Assembly (NCBI GenBank): GCA_022578605.1
Contig: MU394093.1
Coordinates: 186,001-250,000, forward strand
DNA length: 64,000 nt
Source: Camillea tinctor
Lineage: Eukaryota; Ascomycota; Sordariomycetes; Xylariales; Xylariaceae
Reading direction: 5' to 3'
Of the stretch, positions 23,146 to 33,288 are shown piece after piece. The number at the start of each line of letters is the position of its first letter. The stretch's first letter is position 1. The notes below the pieces were generated by a model. That model had not been told where the DNA came from. It made no database searches and saw only the letters and a program-made list of their open reading frames with translations. Both the position numbers and the translations under genes were made by a program.

Positions 23146-23771
23146 TTCGGGTTCGATCCACCCGGCTTAAGCCACTCGATTGGAAAGAGACTGTAAGTAT
23201 CTAGCCTTGGACCAAGAGAGTTTTGATGCTTCATCTTGAATGGATAGTGGCTCTTGGATATATGTATGTACACGCTTGCCAGGCTTGCAAGATCAAGTGC
23301 TTCTACCACCACATCCCCCCCCCTTTTTTTTTCACTTCGAATACATATATAACCTATGTAGCCATTAGTTTAGCTTTATTATTTATTTCTTTTACGGACT
23401 TCAGCCTTAATGTCTCTTGGTTTTCTACCTACATATCATGTTGAGATCTATATAGATCTACCTATATATGTTTCCCTTCTCAGGCATCTTCTCATTGTGC
23501 GAGGCTCTGTATGTGGAAATTATACCCTTTTACGGATTCATCACAAATTACTATAGCCACATCAATCCATAGAGACTAAATCATTCCATGCAATACGTAT
23601 ACTTGAGTAAACAACACAGACCTTTATTGGAAAACATACCATTATAGAATCGCACCAGCACCCCATTTTGGCCCTTCCGTTAGAAAAAAGGGAAGAAAAA
23701 ACATATATTACCTGTACATAATCTCTTAGCCAACTTAATTATATACTCATTGCCCCAAAAATGCCATATTC
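23146..23771. other. Intergenic, 3' flank of two convergent genes
   Basis: About 630 nt, with C and T runs near 23310. No gene seen. Confidence 0.6.
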
Positions 23772-24110
23772 TCACAATCGATGACGCCTATGCTGGTACT
23801 TCTCTACCCTATCAACACCATTCTTGATCCGCTTATCCAAAGTCTGGGCCACCCACTCCAACGGCAACCTATTGTCTATCCTATGGAATGTTCTCTCAAT
23901 GGGCGGCTCCACCCGGTTGATCAAGCGATGTGCTCTCGGAGCAATATACGACATGTTACGCTCCAGCCGAGGCACCAATTTAGCAGTCTGCCTGGCGATG
24001 CGGTCCTCGCCGCTTGGGAGCATCAAGTAGAAAGGCACAAAGCTGGCGACACCAGCCACCCCAAACGTGGCTACCTCGAAAGGCCTAGCTTTGAGCATGC
24101 GAACGGGCAT
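23772..24110 (-). CDS. Small single-pass membrane protein, unknown function
   Basis: A 112-aa single-exon frame that starts at an ATG. Residues about 12-32 are hydrophobic (VATFGVAGVASFVPFYLML), and the rest is rich in Arg with amphipathic helices (RQTAKLVPRLERN, EPPIERTFHRI). I recall similar small fungal proteins but no assigned function. A short basic N-terminus before the hydrophobic stretch would suit a mitochondrial or inner-membrane protein; this is only inferred. The frame has a normal protein-like composition, unlike the shadow ORF opposite it. Confidence 0.65.
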   Translation of the reverse strand: MPVRMLKARPFEVATFGVAGVASFVPFYLMLPSGEDRIARQTAKLVPRLERNMSYIAPRAHRLINRVEPPIERTFHRIDNRLPLEWVAQTLDKRIKNGVDRVEKYQHRRHRL

Positions 24111-25312
24111 TTTAGCTAACGACTACGCGGCAGGTGACCCCGTGTTAGAATACAATATCATCACAAGCCGTGGGTAGAATGGGCTTAGTGATAACATACC
24201 AAGGGGTGTTTAAGATATAATATGAACGGGATCAGTACAGGGGCCTCTATTTCAAAGGATCTAGATCAACATAACGATAGTATGGAGTGATAATCTGGAG
24301 GCAGAATGTGGCGAACTGCAAAATACCGGTCTTCAGACATACCTGAGAGCCGGAGGGGGGTATTTATTACTTCGCAATCCGGCGGACACACTTGATACCA
24401 CGTCACCATCCCGTATCAACCACAGTGTCCATTCATAGCTATTCATTTGGGAGAAGAAGCAAAATAATGCGGGGTTAAGCGAGTGAAACAACAGCTTATA
24501 ACTCTAACCCTCACGATTCTCAGCTCATGTTGAGTCTATTCAGGCAGACCGTGCGCAGTGACTAGCCTTCACCCCTCGAAGAGGCCTTAGAACAAGTCAC
24601 CACTATTATTTAGTCTGTATCCGTCAGATAACGTCTGACATGGTGGCGGCATAAACACCTCTGGTGTTCATCAAGTTAATATTAGAAGGTTATTTGATGT
24701 TACTCCCGGTCTCTCCTCAATGACCTCGGATCCGTGGATACAGTATCAGGAAACCCTATCGGACACTTACTCTCATATAATGCATAGTGTTGAGATCCGA
24801 GGCACCAAAACTAGGTTTTCTAATAAATACTAAATGCTGTACAGGTTAGGGTTCAATATCAGTCTCACCCATCAGATCAGCTGGGAGACTTTAATAAATA
24901 ACATGGCTGTCTTATAGGACGTGAGTTGGGTTAATTCCTCAACCCCAACGATTACTTATAAAAAGGTAGGGGGAACAAATTTAGCCATGAGAAAACAAAG
25001 ACCAGAAAAGGGCATTGTTTACGTACGTTAGTAAGTTTCCAAACATACCTTTTGTGGTTTAAGGCATCCTACAGTTAGTCATTTGAAGTCATTCACTTTC
25101 GGGACATTCGTAGTAAACGTAAAGAGTTATAAGAAAGACCAAAAATATATTACACTCTTCTTCTATGTCATATGAGATCGCCAGCGACCACCAAATCTGT
25201 TTTCAACAGTGGTAGCTTCAGGTCACCCGTAGCATAGGTTCATCATACTACTAGAAGTCTATGCTATCTTCGGTCTCCCCTGGTTCATATCAGAACTTTT
25301 TCTTTTCTTAGC
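24111..25312. other. Intergenic, no features
   Basis: About 1.2 kb with no open frame of note on either strand. I see nothing recognisable in it. Confidence 0.6.
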
Positions 25313-26176
25313 TCAAGGCCACCCCATGTACGAGTTCAGCTTATGAGCCGTAGCCTGCTCCTTAGGATGTTCTCGCACAGCATGATAGACAGTGAACCAT
25401 TCTAGTGCATCAGCATACTTGAGTTCAGGTGGAAACATATCGCAAATTGCTGCATTGCCGTTAACAAAATCCCACCAAACAGGGTAAAATCCAGCAAGCT
25501 CCCAATCGATAAGTGCCACGAAATTCCCGTTGTTTACCATGATGTTACCTGCGTGAATATCGGCGTGGCTGAACGTGAAAGGCTTTGCCGAAGGCATACG
25601 CTCCATGAAAGCCTTAAGTTGGGTACTGTTAAGGGTGTCCATGATTGCGTACGAGAGCTGCCTCCGCACGTCGTCGTCAGTTTGACACGCTTCATACTTC
25701 AGCGTGGCTGCTACTGAATCATTAAGAGGCTTGAATAGCCGGAAGTCGACAACCGGGCTGCCATCAACATTGCTCATGGTAGGCGAGGTGACTTTTCGGA
25801 GTTGGGGTAGGAAGCAACCTAGCTGATGCCCGATGCGTGAAATGTCTTCGCTTGTAACATCAAAGAATATGTTTTCGAGGGATTTACCTACGAGACGCTC
25901 CTCGATACTAAGCAAACGATCATCTTCCCTCCACGTTGCTAAAATATTAGGGCAGGGGATCGTCGTTTGGGCGCGAACAATTTCAAGGTTAGCGGCTTCC
26001 AGCTGGCTTCCAGAGAAAAATCCCCGGTTCTTGTGGATATACTTACCACCTATAGCCCAAATTTCACGCGTTCCGGGCTGTTTAACGTTGAGAAGCTTAC
26101 AGCTCGTCCCTTCTTCAGTGGGCATCTGCTCAACTTTCTTGCGTTCTATAACCCGGGTGGCAAATCGTGAGGCCAT
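25313..26176 (-). CDS. Aminoglycoside-phosphotransferase-like kinase (APH family)
   Basis: A single exon of 287 aa. The catalytic loop is FTFSHADIHAGNIMV (Brenner-type HxDxxxxN), followed by the metal-binding segment VALIDWELAGFYP and the WWDFVNGNA block. The region around LSIEERLVGKSL is the hinge between the lobes. Fungal members of this fold phosphorylate small molecules or are of unknown substrate; nothing here suggests drug resistance. The start was placed at the ATG at 26176, since the frame upstream has no ATG. The lysine of the N-lobe is not obvious, so the substrate and activity stay open. Confidence 0.85.
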   Translation of the reverse strand: MASRFATRVIERKKVEQMPTEEGTSCKLLNVKQPGTREIWAIGGKYIHKNRGFFSGSQLEAANLEIVRAQTTIPCPNILATWREDDRLLSIEERLVGKSLENIFFDVTSEDISRIGHQLGCFLPQLRKVTSPTMSNVDGSPVVDFRLFKPLNDSVAATLKYEACQTDDDVRRQLSYAIMDTLNSTQLKAFMERMPSAKPFTFSHADIHAGNIMVNNGNFVALIDWELAGFYPVWWDFVNGNAAICDMFPPELKYADALEWFTVYHAVREHPKEQATAHKLNSYMGWP

Positions 26177-27879
26177 TGTTGTCGGATTGGGTATCAAAAT
26201 ATTCAGTGTAGAGAGTCTGTTGTGTTTCTTTATTCGTTTCTTTGTTGGTTGGTTGATTTGATGCTTCGTTGTGAGAGCTGTGGTTTGGTACGATGAAATT
26301 TCCTTTCGGTGTGGAGGTGTCCATCCTCTTTATACCTGGCCCCTTGTCTAATAAACAATGTCTTTCTTTATGAACTTCCGTGTTCGAACTGAACAATAAG
26401 ATTGTTCGTGAGCTAAGTTGTTATTAAACTCTTAAAATGATTCGAATATCGCATATTATAAGTAGGGAAATAATATTAGTCAACGCTCGAAGCCACGCTT
26501 GTTATGGGATATAACCTAGAGATACTCAACACTAGTGAAGTTTTTGTATATGAACATTTGTGATATTGAAATCTTACCCATTCCTAGACACAAGGTAATT
26601 TCTTTCTCTTTCTCTGGTACAAAAAATTAAACAGACGAATATCTTTGTAAGACCTGGTGGTATCTACCACCCTATGGTACGAGATGTCTCCTCACATAAA
26701 CTACAGGAATACACCTTGACAAACATCATCGAAGCGGTTCCTACCTATGGAGAAGCTCCAGAATTGTTACATAAAGATTTTGACGAATACTACAGTCCAA
26801 ACCGCCCTCACAGCCGGAAGTCTCAATCAGTTGAGGTGTCCCTGCTTCAACAACAACAGAAATAGAGGCTCACGTATATGCAACAACCATGTTATTCAGT
26901 TCTAGATTAGGGAGATATATTAGCGCTCGGAGCACATGCAGGAGAGTACAGCATATATGCCATGAATATGGATTGGAACGGCCGTTGATCCCGTTTCCCT
27001 AAAAAAATGGCGTATGTGTCGAAACCAGCATGTGCTCTCTTGGAGAGCTATATAGCCCACTAAATCTACCGATCGAACTTGGCGTTAAATGTCACATAAC
27101 ATCGAGGTTTTTCTATGAGTGTATTGATAGCTGGAGATGGACTAGGTATATAATTGAGTAGAGCTTTCTGGAATTTTAGCCGGCCAGTCAATCAGTCACA
27201 TGGTATGCATACTCGTCTGTCTTCTCTGTCACTGGAGGATTATATTAAGATTTCTATGCATGTACTTACCCATGAAGGATATATTACTACCATTAGAGCG
27301 GTCCTCCTCTCTATGCCCTAAGATCCCTCCACAACTCGATTCGAATAATGGGAAATACCAAAAAGAGGACAAATATCTTCAATTATAGCTTCCCAGTTAT
27401 AATATTTGTAGCATGGTGTTCTAGAGCACTGCATAGGCTTCTCACAGAACATGAATCACTAAGACAGTGCTAAGAGGGGGTTGGTTTATGGGCAGCAGAC
27501 ATTTGAATGCCCATTCTTTTGGTAGGTAGTATAAGTCTCCAATGCATTCTTTACTGCAATTCATCTGAGTTTTCCTCCAATTGTGTACTAAACCAGTAAT
27601 GATGATAAACTAGTCGTTCCAGTGATAATCCTTTTCCCCAGATCATCAATATTGTGAATTCCTTGCAATATTGGTTGTTCGTTCATAATAATCATAGAAT
27701 ATAGTGACATCCTTTCCGTTAAAAAAAAATCTTACAAAAATGCCATTCCAGCCTAGGCTCGCTCGTTCAACCCATTCATACATACAAATATACCTTAGAT
27801 AATATAATCTCTCTCCATCACGGAGAATAACCGCCTCTGCCGCTCGCAGTCACGGGGTCAAGCACAAAATAGGAGTAAT
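26177..27879. other. Intergenic with one coding-like fragment
   Basis: About 1.7 kb. An open frame at about 26637-26865 follows a possible acceptor (TTAAACAG) and reads like the end of a protein (FVRPGGIYHPMVRDVS..., ending in a Gln run), but I cannot find exons before it. It may be a gene relic. The rest is AT-rich with nothing recognisable; the A-run at about 27721 lies toward the MIOX 3' end. Confidence 0.35.
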
Positions 27880-28800
27880 CTACCACTTGATCTTCTTCTG
27901 GGGGAAGAACTCATCGATGAGCTCCAGGTAGTAGGGCTTGAGCTCGTCAGCATCGGGGACGCCATCGCTCTTGCTGTAGAGGTCGTAGGGGTTGAAGGCA
28001 CGGACGGCCTCAAGCATCTTCTCGTCGTGGTCGTCCATGAACTCGCGGTAGGCGCCCTCCTTGTGCCAAGGGTAGAAGGAGTGATAGCGGATCATGGCGA
28101 GCGACTCGGGTGGCAGGGTTGACTGATCCTTAACGACATGGTAGAGGTATTCGTCGTGGCCCCATGAGAGCATTATGTTGTCGAGGCCACAGCCAGGGGT
28201 GTAGATGCCGTACTTGGAGCTGTAGATAGGGTCCTTGGAGTCGGGGTTCTTGTCAAACGATCCCGGGTAGATGATGTGCTCGTCAAAGGCGCAGCCCACC
28301 GGGAAGGTGTCGCCCACCACGTCCCACTGGCCCTCCGAGCCATAGAAGTACATGAGTTTACCCAAGTCGTGGATCAGACCCGTTAGCTGCATCCACCGCG
28401 GCTTTCCGTCCTTACGGATAGCCTCGGCGGACTGGAGCAGGTGCTGGATCTGGGACAAGCTGGTGTCGGGGTCGGAATCGTCGATGAGAGTGTTGAGTTT
28501 CTCCATCGCCTCCCAGACGGTCATCTCCTCCGTCTTGCGGGACTTGAAGGCATTTCGGGCCCTGAGATTGAAGGCAACGGTCTGCTTGGTGTGTTGCTCG
28601 CGGTAAAAGTTCTTGACTCTGTCGCAGGCGTCCTCGTACTGTCTGAATTGGGTCTTGTCCTTTTCTTGGTCAAACTTGGACTCGCTGTCATATTTGACCT
28701 GGTCCTTCAGAACGTTGACCTTATCAATGTGGTCCGAGGTCTCCTCGAGCTGAGTACCGTCGCGGTTGGCAACATCGTCGACTAGAACTCCGGGTGCCAT
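27880..28800 (-). CDS. MIOX: myo-Inositol oxygenase
   Basis: A single exon of 306 aa. It cleaves myo-inositol with O2 to D-glucuronate at a mixed-valent di-iron centre. By alignment with the animal enzyme the ligands are all present: H120 (SQIQHLLQSAEA), H144 and D145 (GLIHDLGK), H215 (SWGHDEYLYH), H240 (MIRYHSFYPWHKEG) and D273 (FNPYDLYSKSD). Its length is normal, and the N-terminal extension of about 50 charged residues is usual in fungi. The enzyme is cytosolic. Downstream in the same orientation, an ARCA-type regulator and a sugar permease follow on the far side, so it may be part of a catabolic neighbourhood. The call is firm. Confidence 0.95.
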   Translation of the reverse strand: MAPGVLVDDVANRDGTQLEETSDHIDKVNVLKDQVKYDSESKFDQEKDKTQFRQYEDACDRVKNFYREQHTKQTVAFNLRARNAFKSRKTEEMTVWEAMEKLNTLIDDSDPDTSLSQIQHLLQSAEAIRKDGKPRWMQLTGLIHDLGKLMYFYGSEGQWDVVGDTFPVGCAFDEHIIYPGSFDKNPDSKDPIYSSKYGIYTPGCGLDNIMLSWGHDEYLYHVVKDQSTLPPESLAMIRYHSFYPWHKEGAYREFMDDHDEKMLEAVRAFNPYDLYSKSDGVPDADELKPYYLELIDEFFPQKKIKW

Positions 28801-29609
28801 TTTGTCTCTTGGAACGTTGTCGATGAGCCGAACAGAAGTATGTGTAAGGAGTTTTCGTCTCTGGTGGTTGGGATGTGTCTGTCTGTGATGTCTTCTTATT
28901 CTATATAGAATTGTTTGTTGTTGAACTCCTGGTTTAATCTGATTTCCAACAAGCCAGTTTTGACTCGTGAACTCTTCCGACCTGATATATAGACAATCCT
29001 GTATCTATGTAGACTGCGTGTAAGTGGTCTCAGTCCCCACTCCTAGTCAGATCTGGAGAGTGATGAAAACAGTCAAAATCGCCGAAGCGAACCACATCCA
29101 CCGCCACTACAGCAGCGATCTTCCGAAACAGAAGGCCAACCACGATGGCCCCCAGATATGTGGATCTCCCTCCTAAGCATAGTGACGTGCACCTCCTTCA
29201 GAGAACAGGGCAAGTCTGACCGACTCCAGCTTCTTCTCGCATCACAGTATCACACTAGTAACGCGCCGGTTGGCGCTTGTACGTCGCCTTCCAGATTTCG
29301 ATAGGATAAATTTGGTACGGCTGGTGCGGATGATGCGGGTAGCCTAAGGGTCTCTCTCGGCACGTGTAATTCTAGGCTTCTACGAGGGTCCATGTGGAGA
29401 GCTCTCACAGACACATAAGATAGGAAGGAAATTCGGGTTCGGAAATGGGGTAGCCCAACATCCAGGTCGTCTAATTCCTAGTTCCATCAGTATTGCCTCC
29501 GGAGTCCGTTAAGGCAAGTATAGTCTAGGTTAAGGGGAATCCACTTCTTCTCTTGGATAATGAGGAAATAGTTTGTCATTCATATTACAAGGTGCACGGT
29601 TGGCAATCA
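28801..29609. promoter_or_regulatory. MIOX promoter / regulator 3' flank
   Basis: About 810 nt between the 3' end of the Zn2Cys6 regulator and the MIOX start. Small open frames on the plus strand here are shadows of the last regulator exons. I see no clear operator beyond general CGG-containing sequence. Confidence 0.5.
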
Positions 29610-32258
29610 TCAGTGTTCATCTACATCCGGTATCCATCCCCACGCTTTCTTTAGTTGTTGTTGTATGGCCGCCGTCGGCCGCGCATGATCTGCCTCGGTT
29701 TTTCTTAATAAATCCGCCAGAGCCTCTTGGTCTGTCCGCTCGCCAAATTGGTCACCAACTAGTAATCTGGTCAGCAAGAACACTTTCTAGTCCATTGGGC
29801 AGCATCCGTACACATAGCTATACCCATACAAGCCGTAAACATGCTCGGAGGGGTCCATTGGTTACAGATCCCAATGCCACATAAATCTCGTACAAGAAGT
29901 TCGATGCGGTCCTATCAAATGTCAGTATTCTCTACTTGTGATAGTTTAGCATGAGGGTAGCTTGAAGCTACACACCGTCATCCGTCTCACTGCCGCCCTC
30001 CGATTCGTCCCCACCTTGGGGATTGTGGGATCAAACTGGGTCAAAAACAGTTGTGCAAGAATAAGGTGTTGAATTCCGACGACTGCAAGGCGTTAGTCAC
30101 TGTCCATAGGGGCGACATGGGGTGTGTATAGTTGATAACCCACCATGGCAACTGGAACCATGCCAAATCTCGGGAAAAGCTTCCGTACCCGTTCGTTCTT
30201 TATAGAACAAGGGGTTGAACGACATCGGTCTCGTTACAGACCATTTCTCACATGCCTCGTTCAATGCGCTCCAACGTCCAACTGTTAATACATTTTCGCC
30301 AAAGCAGAAATTCAGCACGTCGGCAAGGATGATGATAGCCCTATTTGACCAGGTATAATCATCTGTTGGCTCAAAGGACCGATCCACGATGTAGTGATCC
30401 AGACTGACTTTTACAGGTTGCTGAGTGATAACGGCGATGTAAATCTCCTGTCGAAGGCCTACCCAGAATGAGGCAGCGCTCAGACTACCTGGTACCATAT
30501 GCTGATCTCCCACATTGACAAAGGCATGAATACCCAGTAGATGACTATAGTTATCTTGGCCGGTCGTTGACCCTATCGCTTGCGGTTAGAAAGACGATTA
30601 AAGCATGAGCCAACCATTTGCTTACCATCCATCTCTTCGAGCATACGCAGAATAATAGTTGCGGCAAATAAGTTCTCGTCTGATACAGCCGATGAGTCGT
30701 TCAACATGGGTATCAAATATCTTAAACATTCGTCATGGTATCTGTTAGAAGCAAGAGGATCGAAAGAAGTTGTGTGGCTAAGATGCCTCGCTGCTATCGC
30801 CAAAACCGCATTTAATAACGTATGACACATGCCAGCACGCTCTGGTACAACCAGTTCAAAGTGTCTAAGCGGATCACACAAGTCCAACTGGAAAATAGCA
30901 TTAGTGGGTATTCTACTTTGACCCTTCACAAAGCGTTTCATCTTTGACTCACACATATTGCTAGTTTTTGGATATAATGACGAAATAATATCGCTTCTGT
31001 CCGACCTTTTAGCGGTAACGCCGTAGAACTATATAACGGCGAGTTGAAAGCACCTCCAGGAGCAATTACATCCGTACCGGGATCGATGGGTATAGAGTTG
31101 GCATGTGAATTGAGTGGAGTTATAGACTTTCTCTCGCCCAAGCTTTCATGAGAAGGGGGTTGGGATATTATTGTGTCAGGGTATAGAGAAGAATGGACAG
31201 TATGATTTGAGTGATTACTTGGCGAGTCATGGGTGAATACGGTATCCCTTGTGGAAGAGGGGGAGTTTTTGTGGTGTCTAGAGTCACTCGACGACGAGGG
31301 AGTTGTCGCCGAGGTGACTGACTCTGGCTTCTCATGGTGAGTTTCGTCGATGTGAAATTGATACTGTGAAACATCCTCTAGAGGACTTCCAGTTGTCAAG
31401 CAACGAGTCTCGTCGACATAAATTACTTTGCCGGAAAAAAACCTTTAGTGACATTGGCTTGCTGGTTGCGGCTGTAAATGGCTACACTCACATTTCTTTG
31501 GTGTCTTCAGCCATTTTTGATTTTTATTGAAAACTCCTATACAGAGAAGAGATTAGCTGGAGCTAACAGAGGACAGAAAATACGATATCGTACCTTTGCT
31601 AGACTTGAACTTGAAAGCAAGTCTGCATTCGCGGCCTGCGCGAACGCATCTTCCACATCGCGGTATTTCGCGGTCACCTGGTAGTTAGGATGATTAATAC
31701 GAGAATCGAGTACCTCGGAATGGAATACGGATAGAAGAGAGGCTCCTAACATTTTAAGTGATGTTCACGGCATGTTACGCTAATCTCAGAAGTTCTTGAC
31801 AGTCAGTAACAGTTTTAGGGAATGAATATGAGTTTAGTTCTAGCATGACGATAGAGTCACATAAGCACGGTGCTAGTCAGCCACAAGCTCATAGTAGAAA
31901 GTAGGATAGAGAGGGGGAGAGAGAGAGGAGGGGAGTATCGATTGGTCTCAAACTGCAAAGGATGGGGGTTTCTCTCTCTCTCTCTCTCTCCCTGTCTGTC
32001 TCTCTCTCTCTCTAAAACTTTGATATCGACCTGTATCTCTCTACAAAGAAAATTGTAATGTGACAAGATGTGTATATAGTATAGTTCACCTGGTAAAGGC
32101 GAAAACGAAAATGAAGGTGGAGGGGTGGAGGTGAACGTGAAGGTGAACGTGAAGGTGAAGGTAAGAAAAGGGGAAAAGGGAAAAGGAAAAATATCCCGTA
32201 CGTACCACGGTGTAGCTAGAGATTCCGTCTGGGTCTGGGCCTGAGTTGAGGAGGGCAT
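29610..32258 (-). CDS. Zn2Cys6 (ARCA-type) fungal transcription factor
   Basis: Ten exons assembled by hand: 32258-32206, 31779-31751, 31677-31594, 31536-31492, 31425-30953, 30887-30626, 30572-30144, 30082-29976, 29911-29812, 29758-29610. All introns are GT-AG and phases match; the product is 576 aa. The binuclear zinc cluster is complete (C18, C21, C28, C35, C38, C45; spacing 2-6-6-2-6) but is split over three exons, the first Cys codon itself being divided by intron 1. It is followed by NQKWLKTPKKLIYVDET, a Ser/His-rich linker, and the Fungal_trans_2-type body with LDLCDPLRHFELVVP, MCHTLLNAVLAIAARHLS, SFWVGLRQEIYIA, and near the end LCGIGICNQWTPPSMF. It probably regulates neighbouring catabolic genes. 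Intron 1 (426 nt) holds GA/CT microsatellites. It would be missed by simple ORF scans. Confidence 0.85.
31974..32012. repeat. (CT)n microsatellite inside regulator intron 1
   Basis: Long TCTCTC run interrupted by CCTGTCTG, on the plus strand; it is intronic for the minus-strand regulator. Confidence 0.9.
32115..32162. repeat. GGTGAACGTGAA minisatellite inside regulator intron 1
   Basis: Repeated units of about 12 bases (GTGAACGTGAAG) in tandem, partly degenerate, followed by AAGGGG-rich sequence. Confidence 0.85.
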
Positions 32259-32573
32259 TCGCAACAACTTTCTCTTCTCTTCTCGTCTCGTCTCGTCTGG
32301 CGCGCCGTGAGCTATTCGAAGGTAGGTCGTATGATGATGGGCTCACTGATACTCACTCGCGAATCGGCCAACTCCAATTTCTAAGAGATCATCCAGAGAT
32401 GGAGAAAACCGCCGAAACGGGGCGACAGGGGCGCCTAAAATAAAAGAACCTTTAAAAAGAAAAAAGAGGGAAGAGAAAAAAAAAGTTGGGGTGAACAAGG
32501 GGGTGTCAAGGGGTGCAGGGGGGGATTCAAGACTCTTCGTATGTGAACGTCATGGGAACACTATCTAGGGTAT

Positions 32574-32600
32574 GGGGTCGATGGGGGGTCGATGGGGGTT
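32574..32600. repeat. GGGGTCGATGG tandem near-duplicate
   Basis: GGGGTCGATGGGG occurs twice in a row within the divergent promoter. Confidence 0.7.
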
Positions 32601-33079
32601 AGCCACGGCGATGCGGGGGAATATACCTACTGGATACTACCGCCGTTGACTATCACCTCTCCTGCATAGTAGGCACTGGCAGGGTCTAACCGTCTAGAGC
32701 TAGGGTTCTCCGTGTTCCCAGGTTGCAGCTTTCCCCGCGTCCACTCATCGCCCTCAAAATGTAAGCAGCAGTCCGACGACCCCGACTTTTCCCCGCATTT
32801 CTCCACATTCTTAGTGCTCTCCTGCCTCGCTTCTGAGAGCTTTGAGAGGTTGAGAAAGGACAAAATCGACAGGGGTAAGAGGATCCAATTGGACAGTGCA
32901 GAATGTTCTGGGTCTTCTGAGCTCTTGTATCTTTAGTGGCTGTTGATATTTGCATCTCCACATATACACGAAGAATTTGCCTTTTTTTCCGACAGTTTCC
33001 TTTCCAATTCAAATCGGTCTGTCAGTCTAACAGCAATCTCCATTTATTCCATTTATTCCAACTGACTGTCCAATCCACA

Positions 33080-33130
33080 TCCACATCTACATTTACATTT
33101 ACATTTACATCCACACTTACATCCACACCT
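33080..33130. repeat. ACATTT/ACATCC hexamer repeat
   Basis: Degenerate six-base units (CATCTACATTTACATTTACAT...) just upstream of the permease start. Confidence 0.85.
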
Positions 33131-33288
33131 ACACACCAAAAAAAAAACCCAAAACGCAACACAACAGGTAACAACACGCACGACCCGCGTTTCCTAAAAT
33201 ATTTTTTTCTGGGGAAATGAAACAACAAGTTTGATATCAGCCCATCTTGTTGATCAGGACAGGAAACGGAAATCCCAAGTCAGCCAAT

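Larger units (their letters stand above)
32259..33288. promoter_or_regulatory. Divergent promoter between the regulator and the sugar permease
   Basis: About 1 kb. It contains a CTCGT pentamer run (about 32281-32298, just beyond the regulator start), G-rich blocks (two copies of GGGGTCGATGGGG near 32575-32600) and (TTTACA)n repeats at about 33080-33115. CGG triplets of the sort bound by Zn2Cys6 factors are present (for example ACCGCCG near 32639), but I cannot single out an operator. Confidence 0.45.

Noticed and set aside
23150..23180. tRNA-like TTCGATC loop after the WSC gene
   Set aside because: No T-stem pairing and no acceptor or anticodon arm around it.
29573..29884. Plus-strand frame of 103 codons between MIOX and the regulator
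   Set aside because: Overlaps the two last regulator exons on the other strand, which match the family end; shadow.
31426..31491. Frameshift at the T-run in the regulator
   Set aside because: Using the acceptor at 31426 (GGCAAAG) restores the frame and gives the expected YVDET segment, so no lesion is needed.
31745..31800. Apparent degenerate zinc cluster with an in-frame stop, suggesting a regulator pseudogene
   Set aside because: The first Cys is split by an intron and the stop lies inside the next intron; with correct exons the cluster is intact.
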